A DNA stretch of 64,000 bases from Hygrophila difformis (Eukaryota > Streptophyta > Magnoliopsida > Lamiales > Acanthaceae): contig JAOANR010000004.1 in NCBI GenBank assembly GCA_030278955.1, positions 54,749,459 to 54,813,458 on the forward strand, given 5' to 3'. Both the position numbers and the translations under genes were made by a program. The notes beneath the pieces are model-generated. The model did no database searches and had not been told where the DNA came from. It worked only from the letters and a program-made list of their open reading frames with translations. Each line of letters opens with the position of its first letter. Within the stretch, counting starts at the first letter, position 1. This document shows, piece after piece, positions 12,670 to 23,297 of the stretch.

Positions 12670-13264
12670 TGATAAGATTCCAAACCAGCTTAAGCCTTAA
12701 CGTAGTAAAATGAGGACAGAAGCAAAAATGAATTCTGGGAAAGTAGAAATCTTCATTAGCAATTTCTACAATATACTACCTCCGTTTCTTTTTAAGTGTT
12801 ACGTTTCTCTTCTGCACGTTTGCCAATGCACATTTTAAATTAATAATAACTCAAATTCGGTACAAGTATAAATTTTAAAAATTTGATATTTAAAAACTAC
12901 AAGATGAGACGAATCCAACAAGATCTCTCTTGACTATATTTTTTCTTGTATAACTATAAGAAAAATAAAAGTCAAAGTGCTACAATGAACAGTAAAAAAA
13001 GTCATAACGTAACACTTATTTAGAAACGGAAGGAGTATATAATTGGGTGAATGAATAGAATACAAGAAAAAATAAATACATGTACAGCAACTTAACAAAT
13101 AAAAACAACATTAAGCCCAAAATATTTCATGTAATATGAGCCCAAAAATCTTTATGTGTTGGGCCAACAGCCCAATCAATTAATGCACTGCTTATGAGTT
13201 CATCTCCCGATAGCTCTAGTAATTGAGTTGCAGAAATTCATTTTAGTTTCTGACACTTCCAACA
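12670..13264 (-). repeat. 3' LTR of the decayed copia element
   Basis: 595 bp including a nested MITE. Apart from that insertion and a nearby loss of about 26 bases it matches the LTR at 17714-18072. Confidence 0.9.
12776..13035. mobile_element. Stowaway-like MITE nested in one LTR
   Basis: Starts CTACCTCCGTTTC and ends GAAACGGAAGGAG, flanked by TA. It is present in only one of the two LTRs, so it arrived after the retrotransposon. Confidence 0.8.
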
Positions 13265-16200
13265 TCCCCCCTCAAGTGGAACCATGTCAAAGACAAGGTT
13301 CAACTTGGACAAGAATTTAGATAATACAGTAGATGGTAGTGGTTTAGTGAATAAGTCTGCTAGCTGCCGTGAGGATGGAATGTATTCAGGAGCAAGCAAG
13401 CCTGACTGATAGTGTTGGCGAACAAAGTGACAGTCAATATCCAAGTGTTTTGTCTTCTCATGATGCATCGGATTCTTGAGAATACAAAGAGTGGATTGAT
13501 TGTCACACAGTAGTTGCATAGGCGCGGGAACAGAGATTTGGAAGTCTCTCAAGATGAATGTAAGCCAAAGCAACTCAGCCACAGTTGCAGCTAATGCACG
13601 GTATTCTGCTTCAGCAGATGAGCGAGATACCGTGGTCTGTTTTTTTGTTTTCCAAGAAATAAGAGACGACCCCAAAAAGATGCAATATCCGGTGATAGAT
13701 TTTCGAGTGTCAACACAACACCCCCAATCAGCATCGGTGAAAGCAGTGAGGTTGAGTGTTGAATCCTTAGAAAATAGAAGTTGATAATGCATAGTACCTT
13801 TCAAGTATTTGAGAACCCTGTGAGTCGCTCTCATATGAATATCTATAGGACTAGAAACAAACTGAGATAATTGTTGAACAACAAAGCTCAAGTCAGGCCT
13901 TGACATGGCCAAATACAGTAGTCTTCATACAAGACGTCTGTAAGAGGATGAATCAGATAAATTTGAACCAGCACACGCCTCAAATTTTTGACCAGGTGAC
14001 ATTGGAGTAGCACATGGTTTACATTCCATCATACCACTCTCTATAAGAATATCAATAATGTACTTGTGTTGAGACACAAGCAGCCCATCCTTGGTTCATT
14101 TTATTTGTAAACTAAGGAAAAATTCACAGAACCAAGCTTCTTTATGGTAAATTCCTTATGCAGATAATCCTGAATGTTCTCAATATCTTCAAGAGAATTT
14201 CTTGTCACCAAGATATCATCTACATACACCAACAACGCCAGAAAATTCCCATGAGATTGCTTAAGAAAGAGGCAATGATCATGATAAGATTGCCTAAAAC
14301 CATATTCCAACAATTTGCTGGAGAATTCTTTATACCACTGACGGGGGGCTTGTTTGAGGCCATATAACGACATACCTTTCCCGATGGAGCAACACACCCT
14401 GGAGGTGGTGTCATGTAAATATCCTCTTCAAGTCTTCCATGTAAGAAGGCATTATTCACATCCATTTGAGCAACTTTCCACTGCTTTAAGGCTGCAATAG
14501 CAAGCAAGTTTCTCACTGTGACAGCCTTTGTAACTGGTGCAAATGAGTCATTATAATCTACTCCTGGAATTTAAAGAAATCCCTTGGCCACCAACCTGGC
14601 TTTACACTTGTTCAAACTTCCATCTGTATTCTTTTTAACCTTGTAAACCCATTTACATGATATAGGCCTCTTTCCCGAAGGCAAAGATGTAAACTCCCAA
14701 GTATTATTCTTATCAAGTGCTGCAAGCTCCTCTTGCATGGCACTAACCCAAACAGATTCTTTACAGGCCGGTGAATATGAAGTAGGTTCAATGATAGGAA
14801 CAACAAATGTTTGATGCCATACATGTGTTGGGTTAACCACATAATCTTGGAGCCAAACAGGAGGTTTTTGGGGTCTTTGGGGTCTGGTTAAAGGTGGAGG
14901 AGAATGGTGAGAAGAAGTTGGTGGAGTGTAGGAAGTTTCAGTGGATAAGTTTGATGAGGACTGAGGGGTAGGAGAATAAGTACCAGGGCCAGCAGATTCA
15001 GGCACAAGAGGAGTAGATGTGGAAAAAGAAGACTGAGGACTGGAAGGTGTGGAAGATTCTAAGTTAGAAGAATATGGTGGAGTGACAGGTAAGTACGGTG
15101 GATTATTTGGTGAGGATGAAGAATGAACAAAATCAAAATATGATGAAGAGTTAGAAACAGGTTTGACGGATTGAAAAGGGTACATAGACTCATGGAATAT
15201 AACATGTCTAGACACCACAAATTTATGCTCATCTAGATCATACAATCTATATCCCTTATGTTCAGAAGGAATGCCAAGGAATACACACTTTCTAACTCTG
15301 GATTGAAACTTGTCAGTGATTTGAGTATGACTTGCATAACACAAACATCCAAAGCATTTGAAAAGAGAGTAATCAGGGGACTTTTGGTAAAGCTTTTCAA
15401 AATGTGAGGTCCATTGCAAATTTGCTTTTGGCGATCTTTTGTGAATATAGGTTGCATACTGGATGGCCTCACCCCAAAAATGTTTACGTAAATTAGCATC
15501 AAACATGAGAGCCCTGGCTATTTGTAAAAGATGTTTGTGTTTGATCTCGGCACGGCCATTTTGCTGAGGTGTATAAGGACAAGAAAGCTGATGAATGATT
15601 CCATGTTTTGAGAACAAGTTTTGGCAGGCGGAATTTTTAAATTCAGTGCCATTATCAGACCTAAAAGTCTTGATAGTACAAGAAAACTGGTTTTGTATCA
15701 TGGTAATGAATTTTTCAAGAGCATTTGGCACAGAAGATTAATGAGGCAACAAGATAATCCAGACAGCTCTGAAGAAATCATCCACTATTGTCAAAAAATA
15801 ATTACAACCAGAACAAGTACTAATAGGGTAGGGACCCCAAACATCAAGATGAACTAAGTCAAAACATTTTTCAGAACAAGCAGAAATATGCTGAAATGGT
15901 AGTTTGTGTTGTTTAGCCATATGGAATACATCGCAAGGCTTAAGTAAAGAGTGGAATTCAAAAGGAAGATGCTTCAGTATAGCATCAGAAGGGTGTCCCA
16001 GATGTCTATGCCATAGAGCATCATTTGTGATGGAGGTAGAGGCAGCAAAAGTATTTGTAGATGAGGCTGGAAAAAGATGTGGTTGACTTTTCAAGTAGAA
16101 GAGGTTGTTGTGCCTGAAGCCAGTGGCCAAAACTGATCTAGAACCCCGGTCCTGGATTAAACAAAAATTGGGTATAAAAATGATGTTAATAGGTTGATGA

Positions 16201-16460
16201 TTCATAAGTGCACTCACTGAGATAAGGTTAAATTTGAAGTTTAGGACAAATAAGACATCAGTGATCAATAAATATTGATTTAAGGGAACAGATCCACTTA
16301 AATTAGTGGATATTGTTTGGCCATTTGGTAACAAAAGGTTAATTTTATTATTTATGGTATGGAGAGAAATAAAAAGAGATGGGGCACAACAGACATGGCA
16401 TGAAGCACCACTGTCCACCAACCATAAACCCTTTTCCATAAGCGCAGGTTGTTTAGAAGA
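13238..16460 (-). pseudogene. copia pol remnants: protease, integrase, RT, RNase H
   Basis: Read from high to low coordinates, fragments show the protease motif WLVDSGASCHV, the pre-integrase LWHRHLGHPSD, the integrase core (HLDVWGPY, then a Q-N-G-R-A-E region), the RT start CKWVYKVKK, MDVNNAFLHGRLEED, LYGLKQAPRQWY, the catalytic YVDD at about 14218-14229, and the RNase H block TVSRSSAEAEYRALA with ADLFTKPLPS near the end. The parts lie in different frames: breaks separate the pieces ending near 15738, 14571 and 14101, and a further stop lies near 13913. The product would have reverse-transcribed and inserted the element; it is not functional here. Confidence 0.9.
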
Positions 16461-16499
16461 TGTATTACTTGAGAACTCCATCATAGCATTGGCAACTTC

Positions 16500-17589
16500 A
16501 AGTGGATTTTCAGCGATCTTTCCAGTAAGCAATTTTTTAACTTCAGCAGCCACTAAAGCAGCAATATCTGTAGAGCCACCGGATAACCCTTCTTTCAGAT
16601 CCTCTATGGTAACTGATGCCATAGGATTAAAAACAAACCATCATAGCCACCTACCCCTTTCTTCTCTTGAAGATCTTTGTACCAATCAGGGACACCATGC
16701 AATTTAAAGCAAGTGTCCTTGTTGTGCTCTTTCTTCTTACAATAAGTACAAATTAAATTCTTCTTGTCAAGTTGAGCCTTCTTCTTGTCATTTTCTTTCT
16801 TGCCAAACTGAGGTTTCTTGACATCAAAAGCCATGAGAGCATGAAAAGCGGAGAATATGTTGTTGTTCTATTTGGATAAGAAGAGCATAAGCTTTACTCA
16901 TAGGAGGAAGAGGATCCATCAAGAGTATTTGGTTCTTAGTGTGATCATAGGAGTCATTTAATCCATATAAGATTTGAATTGTTTGTTCCCTATGAACCTT
17001 TTCCAGAGTTCTACTCCTAAATTCAGCACAACTGCAAGTATAGGGAGGATCAAGACTGAGAAGTTCATTCCACAAATTTTGAAGTTTAGAGTAATAAGAG
17101 GACAGTGCATCATCCCCTTGCTGTAGTGTGGTGATGGATTTCTTGAGTTTTGAAAGCAAAACTCCATTACATTGGCCGTATTTCTCTTTTAAGCTGTCCC
17201 ACAATTCTTGAGCTGTTTCAGCAAACACTGAAGCATACTGGAGTTCCCTACTGAGTGAGTTTTTTATCCATGTGCGCACCATGGCATCAACTTTCAGCTA
17301 AACATGATGATCAGTAGTATTATCAATGAGTTGTCTAATAGAACCATCAATGAACCCTAGTTTATCCTTAGCTAAGAGAGCGGTGCGAACCTATCTAGAC
17401 CAGGTTAAATAATTATCAGAAGACAAAGGAACACTTGAGAGGCAGATTCCAGGATGATCTGAACCCCCTAATGCTAAGGCTTCAGTTAAAGCACTAAGTG
17501 GATTCACAAAACCAGTAGCAGCAATGTTGGTAATTACCCACTTGAGTAAGATCAGAATCATTCTTATCCTTATCCTTATCATCAGCCAT
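16500..17589 (-). pseudogene. copia gag remnant with zinc knuckle
   Basis: The frame opens MADDKDKDKNDSDLTQ at 17589 and breaks early. A middle piece (17282-16824) carries a retrotransposon gag domain (AQELWDSLKEKYGQ). Near 16740 the nucleic-acid-binding knuckle reads CTYCKKKEHNKDTC, spacing C-X2-C-X4-H-X4-C, with the usual glycine replaced by glutamate. Several frames must be joined, so it is a pseudogene. Confidence 0.8.
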
Positions 17590-17701
17590 GTTTACATCAA
17601 CAAGTAGCAATAAAGCTCAAATAGAAAATCACTCGCTCGAGCAACCAAAGAAAAATAGCAGAGACCAGTAATAAATTACCTCATAGGTCAAGAAACGAAC
17701 T

Positions 17702-17713
17702 GCTCTGATGCCA
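17702..17713 (-). other. Primer-binding site of the decayed copia element
   Basis: On the minus strand TGGCATCAGAGC follows the LTR directly. This differs by one base from TGGTATCAGAGC, the plant complement of initiator tRNA-Met. Confidence 0.75.
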
Positions 17714-18072
17714 TGATAAGATTCCAAACCAGCTTAAGCCTTAACATAGTAAAATGAGGACAGAAGCAAAAATGAATTCTGGGAAAGTAGAAATATTCAT
17801 TAGCAAGTGAATTCTCAAATACGCAATTACATTAGGGTTCCAATATATACAATTGGGTGAATGAATAGAATAAAAGAAAAATAAAAACATGTACAGCAAC
17901 TTAACAAATAAAAACAACATTAAGCCTAAAATATTTCATGTAATATGAGCCCAAAAATCTTTATGTGTTGGGCCAACAGCCCAATCAATTAATGCACTGC
18001 TTATGAGTTCATCTCTCGTAGCTCCAGTAATTGAGTTGTAGAAATTCATTTTAGTTTCTGACACTTCCAACA
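17714..18072 (-). repeat. 5' LTR of the decayed copia element
   Basis: 359 bp, TGATAAG...TTCCAACA, without the MITE found in its partner. Confidence 0.92.
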
Positions 18073-18289
18073 AGGTCCAATTGCATGTACATTGAAAAAT
18101 GAAGGATCGTCCATCCAACCATTATTTTACCATCCTACAAAAAATAGTGGACCTCAAGCCTGGATTTGTATACGTCAATACCATATATGCAATTCAACTA
18201 TTCGGTATATAAAACCATTCTGTGCAATATTCAGTTATATATGGCGGGTGATATGAAACCAAAAAAGAGGCCCTATGATCACAGCCAAT

Positions 18290-18594
18290 TCAAGATATGT
18301 GGCCTCGGGCATGTTTTTGGGGGATTGGCTTATGTAGCATCGAGGTCCCCTGAAAGACCATTAAATTTTGGTAATTCTTCTTGTAGAGTGCGATCTACAG
18401 AAAAATTAAATCAATACAAACAAAATGCAACAGGTTAGAAGTAGGGATTGCAAATTAAGAGATGGATCTAACAACAGACATAGGAAGTCCGTGTGTGTAT
18501 TTCTGTGCGCGTGCGTGCAGCGTGTGCTGGTGTGGTGTGCGTGCAGCCTTGTCTAACCTCTCTCTCTTTAAGCTCAGTAAAACCAAATTTCGTC
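18290..18594 (-). pseudogene. 3' terminal exons of the PHD/GNAT gene (truncated copy)
   Basis: The last exon (18394 down to 18290) reads IALYKKNYQNVMVFQGTSML, the same as the end of the intact gene at 49709-49620. Part of the penultimate exon (KFGFTELKERE) follows up to about 18594. The splice donor and acceptor are preserved. The normal stop TGA is changed to CGA, extending the frame by a few codons. Everything upstream is missing: homology ends in mid-exon and palindromic repeat sequence takes over. It has no promoter or start and cannot make the enzyme. Confidence 0.85.
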
Positions 18595-20740
18595 ACTCGT
18601 AGGTATAGAGTGACACTTGGCGTTGATCGAGTTCCACCCTGCTGGCATCGAGTGCCACTCGTCGGGTACCGAGAGCAATTTGGCGGAGACCGAGTGTAGT
18701 ATGTAGAAATTCGTTCCAATTTCTACTCGGCGTGCTCCGAGTACCACTCTGCGGGTACCGAAAGCCACCCGGCGGGGAGTACTACTAGTAGCTCAATTGA
18801 ATATTAGCGGTTACTTCATCATTACTAGTATTACTAATCCGGTTTCTGTAATAGCATAACAATTGCCAGCAGGTGCAGACAATACTAAAAATGATGTATA
18901 GCCCTTTGTAAGGTGATGTATAGACGGTAGTTTGTTTTTTATTAGTTTTTTGTTCTTAACCTCCATTCATCATTTTTTTATACTCACACTTCATTTCATA
19001 TACACATACCCATCACTTTTGAATGTATCAGCACCTACAGGCCGCCAGCACCCAAATGATTTCCTAGTATTACTGTAGTTAGCAGTTGATTACTAACCTG
19101 ACAGTTTCATCTCATTATGTAATTAATTTCTCTCTCCTCCAACTCATCAATATTCATCACAACCCAACCACCTCAATTTTACATACTTTGTCAATAACCA
19201 CCCAACCATCCAACCACAATATTATATATAATTATTTTAATGTATACAATTTTAAATCATGTTGAAATATAAAAAAAAAATTAACGTATCAAAAATATAA
19301 AATATTTTAGCTTACTTATAATCTAAAATTTTAATATACTCCGTCTCGGTGTTTTTTTACGGATAATTTTTTGCCACTATTCACTATTTAACTTGATTCA
19401 AATTTTTATCATGTACAAAAAAAATTATTCAAATTTTTAATATATTCAAATTTTTGTTACGTACTTCACTCGGCCGACATCGAGTGCCACTGGTCGGGTA
19501 CTGAAAGACTCGGCGGGGACCAAGTGAAGTACGTAGAAATTCCTTCCAATTGCCACTCTCGGGTACCGAGTTCCACCCGGCATGCTCCGAGTACCACTCG
19601 GTGGGTACCGATAGCCACTCGGCGGGGAGTACTACTAGTAGCTCATTACTTTAGTTAGCAGTTGGTTACTAACCTGACAGTTTCATCATTACTTATTACT
19701 AGTATTATTTTTGGTAATGTATGAATATTATGTTTTCTCTTTATTTCTTCTTCTATATATGAGTATCTTAGGCTATATTATTATCCATGACCACCCCAAC
19801 CACCCAACCATTCAACTATTTCATTATTTAATTAATTTCTCTCTCTCCAATTCATCAATATTCATCCAACCCAACCACCTCAATTTTACATACTTTATCA
19901 ATAACCACCCAACCATCCAACCACAATATTATATATAATTATTTTAATATATACAATTTTAAATCATGTTGAAATATAAAAAAAATTTATGTATCAAAAA
20001 TATAAAATATTTTAGCTTACTTATAAAGAATAAAAAATCTAAAATTTTAATATATTTTTTAGTTATTTTTATTTTATATAAATTTTAATATGGGTTTAAT
20101 ATATTTAAATTGATATACTTCCTCCGTCTCGGTGTTTTTGTTACGGATAGTTTTTTGTCACTACCGGCATCGACTGCCACTCGTCGGGTACCGAGACACT
20201 CGGCGGGGACCAAGTGAAGTACGTAGAAATTCGTTCCAATTGCCACTCGTTCCAATTTCCACTCGGCGGTTACCAAGTTCCACTCGGCGTGCTCCGAGTA
20301 CCACTATGCAGGTACCGAAAGCCACCCAGCGGGGAGTACTACTAGTAGCTCACTTGAGTATTAGCAGTTACTTCATCATTACTAGTATTACTTTAGTTAG
20401 CTGTTGGTTACTAACCTGACAGTTTCATCATTACTTATTACCAGTATGATTTTTGGTAATGTATGAGTATTATGTTTTCTCTCTATTTCTTCTTCTATAT
20501 ATGAGTATCTTAGAGAGAGACTATAGTATGTATGTAATGCCCAAGAAACACAATGATTATTTTATTTTTGATTGTTTTACCCTTGCTTTATGATGGTTGA
20601 TTTCTTCTAGACTTATCATTGATGGGAATAGAAAGGGTAATATTGGAAAATATGATATAAATGTATAAAATGACAACTATTTAGGAATACTTTTTGATTT
20701 CTAAAAAGACAAATAATAAAGAATGGAGGGAGTACTAGTA
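18595..20740. repeat. Palindrome-rich dispersed/tandem repeat blocks
   Basis: Three related blocks at about 18595-18795, 19455-19660 and 20160-20360 are built from short palindromic phrases such as CGAGTGCCACTCG and CTCGGCGGGGA, each ending GGGGAGTACTACTAGTAGCTCA. Between the later blocks an AT-rich stretch (CCACCCAACCATCCAACCAC, GTTGAAATATAAAA) is repeated as well, giving imperfect larger units of about 575-740 bp. Stowaway-type ends (CTTCCTCCGTCTCGGTG near 20120, GGAGGGAGTA near 20730) suggest transposon debris. No coding frame is recognised. Confidence 0.7.
18836..19064 (-). mobile_element. MULE-type MITE (copy 2), 10-bp TSD
   Basis: The reverse complement of the element at 8109-8357 with moderate divergence, flanked by the direct repeat TAGTATTACT at 18826-18835 and 19065-19074. 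Two copies at unrelated places with separate 10-bp duplications define the element ends. Confidence 0.7.
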
Positions 20741-21319
20741 TTACATGTGGTACATGCATGGAATAAAAAGATTTTAATCACTTGTTCATAGCGTCAGGTG
20801 CTATTCCTACTCATGTTCATCCCTGGAATACAGTTTTGATTTGGTTGATCTTCTACAATAGAAGGAAAGATCATATATATATGATTATATGAATTCTCTG
20901 AAATAATTAATTAAATAAGACCATCTCCAACCAAAAACACCAAACTCAAACCCAAAATGCAGTAAATGTCACATCAAACATTATTCCATCTCCAACCAAA
21001 AACACTAAACTCAAACCCAAAAGAATATTCCATATAATATTCTCTTTATTCACTTTTTATATATTACCACTATATTTATCAAATTTGCAATTTCAGACCT
21101 ATAAACAAAAATAATTAATTAAATATTAATATAAAAATATTTATTGTTGCACTATAAATATCAAATTTTAATCAAATTTTAAATAATAAATATCAAATTT
21201 TAATTAAATTTTAAATTAAAAATATAAAAAATAATATTAAAGTACATGAAGCAAATAAAAAGACAACAATTAAAGTCACGTGATATAATTAAAAAACATA
21301 TATGAAAAGTGGGCAATGA
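20741..21319. other. AT-rich intergenic DNA
   Basis: No gene recognised. A phrase CATCTCCAACCAAAAACAC is repeated at about 20923 and 20989. Confidence 0.5.
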
Positions 21320-21721
21320 GTTGGGGAATAGGAGTTGGTGAAGGAGTTAGTTGCGGCGCTGGAGGAGGCAGAGGTGGACGAGGGCGGCGGAGGAGGGCAT
21401 AGGTGTGGATCTAAAGTTTAAACCAAATCGTAATTTTACAGTTTTGAAAGTTTTCAAACCAAATCGTATTTTTAATTATTTCAAACCGAATCAAATCTAC
21501 TTACTTGGAGGATTGTTTAATAGAAGTGTATGGGTCTGGATCTAAAGTTTAAAGTTTAACATCTCTTCTAGGTAGAAACAACTGATGATTATGATGAATA
21601 TTGTCAAATTGTGGGTGGACTTTCTGGGCCAGGGCTGTCAAAGATGTTTCATGCTTCTGGAAAGCAATATTTGCCTTCAGATGAGATCTCCAACTCAATG
21701 GGTTTATTTCTTCAGGTATTG
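21320..21721 (+). repeat. Left arm of a 402-bp inverted repeat
   Basis: This stretch is the reverse complement of 22862-23263 with scattered mismatches, leaving a loop of about 1.14 kb. It covers antisense zinc-finger N-terminal sequence, an intronic AT-rich stretch and a squalene-synthase exon. A transcript through both arms could fold into a long hairpin. Confidence 0.85.
21572..21715 (+). pseudogene. Squalene-synthase exon fragment, inverted relative to the others
   Basis: Between acceptor TTCTAG and donor CAG-GTATTG lie exactly 48 codons reading [16 protein letters not shown]...[10 protein letters not shown], the squalene-synthase exon before the second aspartate-rich motif. It is the only such exon on the plus strand. 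Immediately after its donor it is joined to zinc-finger sequence. Confidence 0.88.
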
Positions 21722-21802
21722 CGGCAAGAGCTTCCCCTCCTTCCAAGCGTTAGGCGGCCACCGCGCCAGCCACAAGAAGCCCAAGAATAATAATAATAGT
21801 AG
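21721..21802 (+). pseudogene. Fragment of ZAT5-like finger 1
   Basis: Codes for [20 protein letters not shown] followed by an Asn/Ser-rich start of the linker, then unrelated sequence. It keeps [10 protein letters not shown] as in the intact gene at 6067, whereas the array copies have HRSSHKKPRN, so it was copied separately. Confidence 0.85.
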
Positions 21803-21984
21803 TAATAGTAATTATACTTACCCCAACGTAAGATATAACATGATATTGAAAATACAAACCATATGATAACTTACCAACTATGTCCAGCTCGAAGGACTAA
21901 GTAGAAAATGCACAACTGCAAAAATTATGAAAAAAATGATAGAGAGATCATTGTTTGTAAAAAGACAACAAATCAGGAGAAGAA

Positions 21985-22250
21985 TTACCTCCAGGTTTTC
22001 AACGTATTTACTCCAAATTTCACGGAGCCAGAACATGCGTGACCTCGGTCTGTCATTAATATTCTTGAGATAATCTCTGATGATGTTTGTTTTCTGTTGA
22101 TTGATTAGATGATAAGACAATTTTGTGACTTATTAATTTGGGAAGAGTTTAGTCATATAGAACAAAATCAATACTTGAAGAAATAAACCGATTGAGTTGT
22201 GGATCTCATCTGAAGCCAAATCTTGCTTTCCAGAAGCATGAAACAACTTT
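21985..22250 (-). pseudogene. Squalene-synthase fragment (two exons, one partial)
   Basis: The lower exon reads [16 protein letters not shown] and continues [18 protein letters not shown] before a GT donor. Above it lies the 3' half of the preceding exon (LPSDEI-like ...LFLQ), broken at about 22250 and fused to unrelated sequence. The usual DYLED motif is DYLKN. Confidence 0.85.
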
Positions 22251-22391
22251 CGAGAACAGGAAATATTGGATCATGTTGGTTTTATCTCAAATGTTGCAAT
22301 CACTACCATCATCAAGATACTTCCACTTGCAGGAGTTCGGCATCATTTAAAAAGCCATTTTCGTATCAAAATGATAAGATATACGGAAAAT

Positions 22392-23013
22392 CGTATCTAC
22401 CTGGACAATTGCGCAAAAACGGAAGATGACAATATTTCTCAGACCTGACATGTACTTCAGACAATCTTCCACATGTACTAAAGCATTTGTGACCATATCA
22501 TGCAGGCACTGCACTCCCTTAACTGAGTTTTCCTCTGCTTTTAAGTTCTAACAGCACAAAGCAACACAAGATATCAGTACCAGTATAAGACATTTCATTC
22601 ATCTTAAATTAACACAAAATCACTGTTAATGATGAAAAGATGCATTGAACATGAGGAGAAAAGTTACCTCCAGGTTATCAACGTATTTACTCCAAATTTC
22701 ACTGGGCCAGAACATGCGTGACCTCGGTATCTCATTAATATTCTTGAGATAATCTCTGATAATGCCTGTTTTCTGTTGGTTGATTAGAAAGATAAGACAA
22801 TTTTGTGAGTTATGTATTTGGAAAGAGTTTAGTCAGAGAATTTTAAGATATAACACAGAATCAATACCTGAAGAAATAAACCCATTGAGTTGGAGATCTC
22901 ATCTGAAGGCAAATCTTGCTTTCCAGAAGCATAAAACATCTTTGACAGCCCTGGCCCAGAAAGTCCACCCATAATTTGACAATATTCATTATAATCATCA
23001 GTTGTTTCTACCT
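22392..23013 (-). pseudogene. Partial squalene-synthase gene, three consecutive exons
   Basis: From high to low coordinates: exon [11 protein letters not shown]...LFLQ (about 23013-22870), exon [18 protein letters not shown]...NLE (22772-22668, 35 codons) and exon [20 protein letters not shown]...CAIVQ (about 22548-22394). They are in family order with splice sites. Squalene synthase joins two farnesyl diphosphates in the ER membrane at the entry to sterol and triterpene synthesis. The second metal-binding motif is DYLKN rather than DYLED, and the 5' and 3' exons are absent. The top exon forms the right arm of the inverted repeat. Confidence 0.88.
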
Positions 23014-23263
23014 AGAAGAGATGTTAAAATTTAAACTTTAGACCCAGACCCGTGCACTTCTATTAAACAATCCTCTAAGTAAGTAGATTTGGTCCGGTTT
23101 AAAATAATTAAAAATACGGTTTGGTTTGAAAAATTTCAAAACCGTAAAATTACGGTTTGGTTTAAACTTTAGATCCACACCTATGCCCTCCTCCGCCGCC
23201 CTCGTCCACCTCCGCCTCCTCCAACGCCGCAACTAACTCCTTCACCAACTCCTATTCCCCAAC
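22862..23263 (-). repeat. Right arm of the 402-bp inverted repeat
   Basis: Pairs with 21320-21721. It runs from a squalene-synthase exon into the start of the first truncated zinc-finger copy. Confidence 0.85.
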
Positions 23264-23297
23264 CACCTCCAGCGCGATTTCGATCGAAGACGAGGAC

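Larger units (their letters stand above)
12670..18072 (-). mobile_element. Ty1-copia retrotransposon, decayed, TSD AGGTC
   Basis: A nearly full-length element in minus orientation. The 5-bp direct repeat AGGTC sits at 12665-12669 and 18073-18077. Both ends begin TGATAAGATTCC and end TTCCAACA. Next to the right LTR lies a primer-binding site and next to the left LTR a polypurine tract (minus strand CTTGAGGGGGGA). Domain order gag, protease, integrase, reverse transcriptase, RNase H marks it as copia. Reading frames are broken by several frameshifts and stops, so it cannot move on its own. The undisturbed target site survives in copy B at about 49373-49380. Confidence 0.93.
8983..18594 (+). repeat. 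Segmental duplication, copy A
   Basis: Once its insertions are removed, this stretch matches 40008-49912 in the same orientation over about 3.3 kb. Shared landmarks include TTCACCACAAACTAAA, the GGGCCCCATGACCCACCAC block (about 10935 and 48337) and the 3' end of the PHD gene. Copy A holds a Stowaway MITE, a hAT element and a copia element that copy B lacks. It stops abruptly at about 18594 inside an exon of the PHD gene, which is complete only next to copy B. Confidence 0.85.

Noticed and set aside
12426..12683. Minus-strand frame shared by copies A and B (also 49116-49418)
   Set aside because: Shared because of the segmental duplication; lies in the probable 3' flank of the PHD gene, has no domain, and its ends differ between copies.
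18775..20345. CTAGT at the ends of the palindromic blocks as Helitron termini
   Set aside because: No stable GC hairpin 10-12 bases before CTAG; the CTAGT lies in the palindrome CTACTAGTAG.
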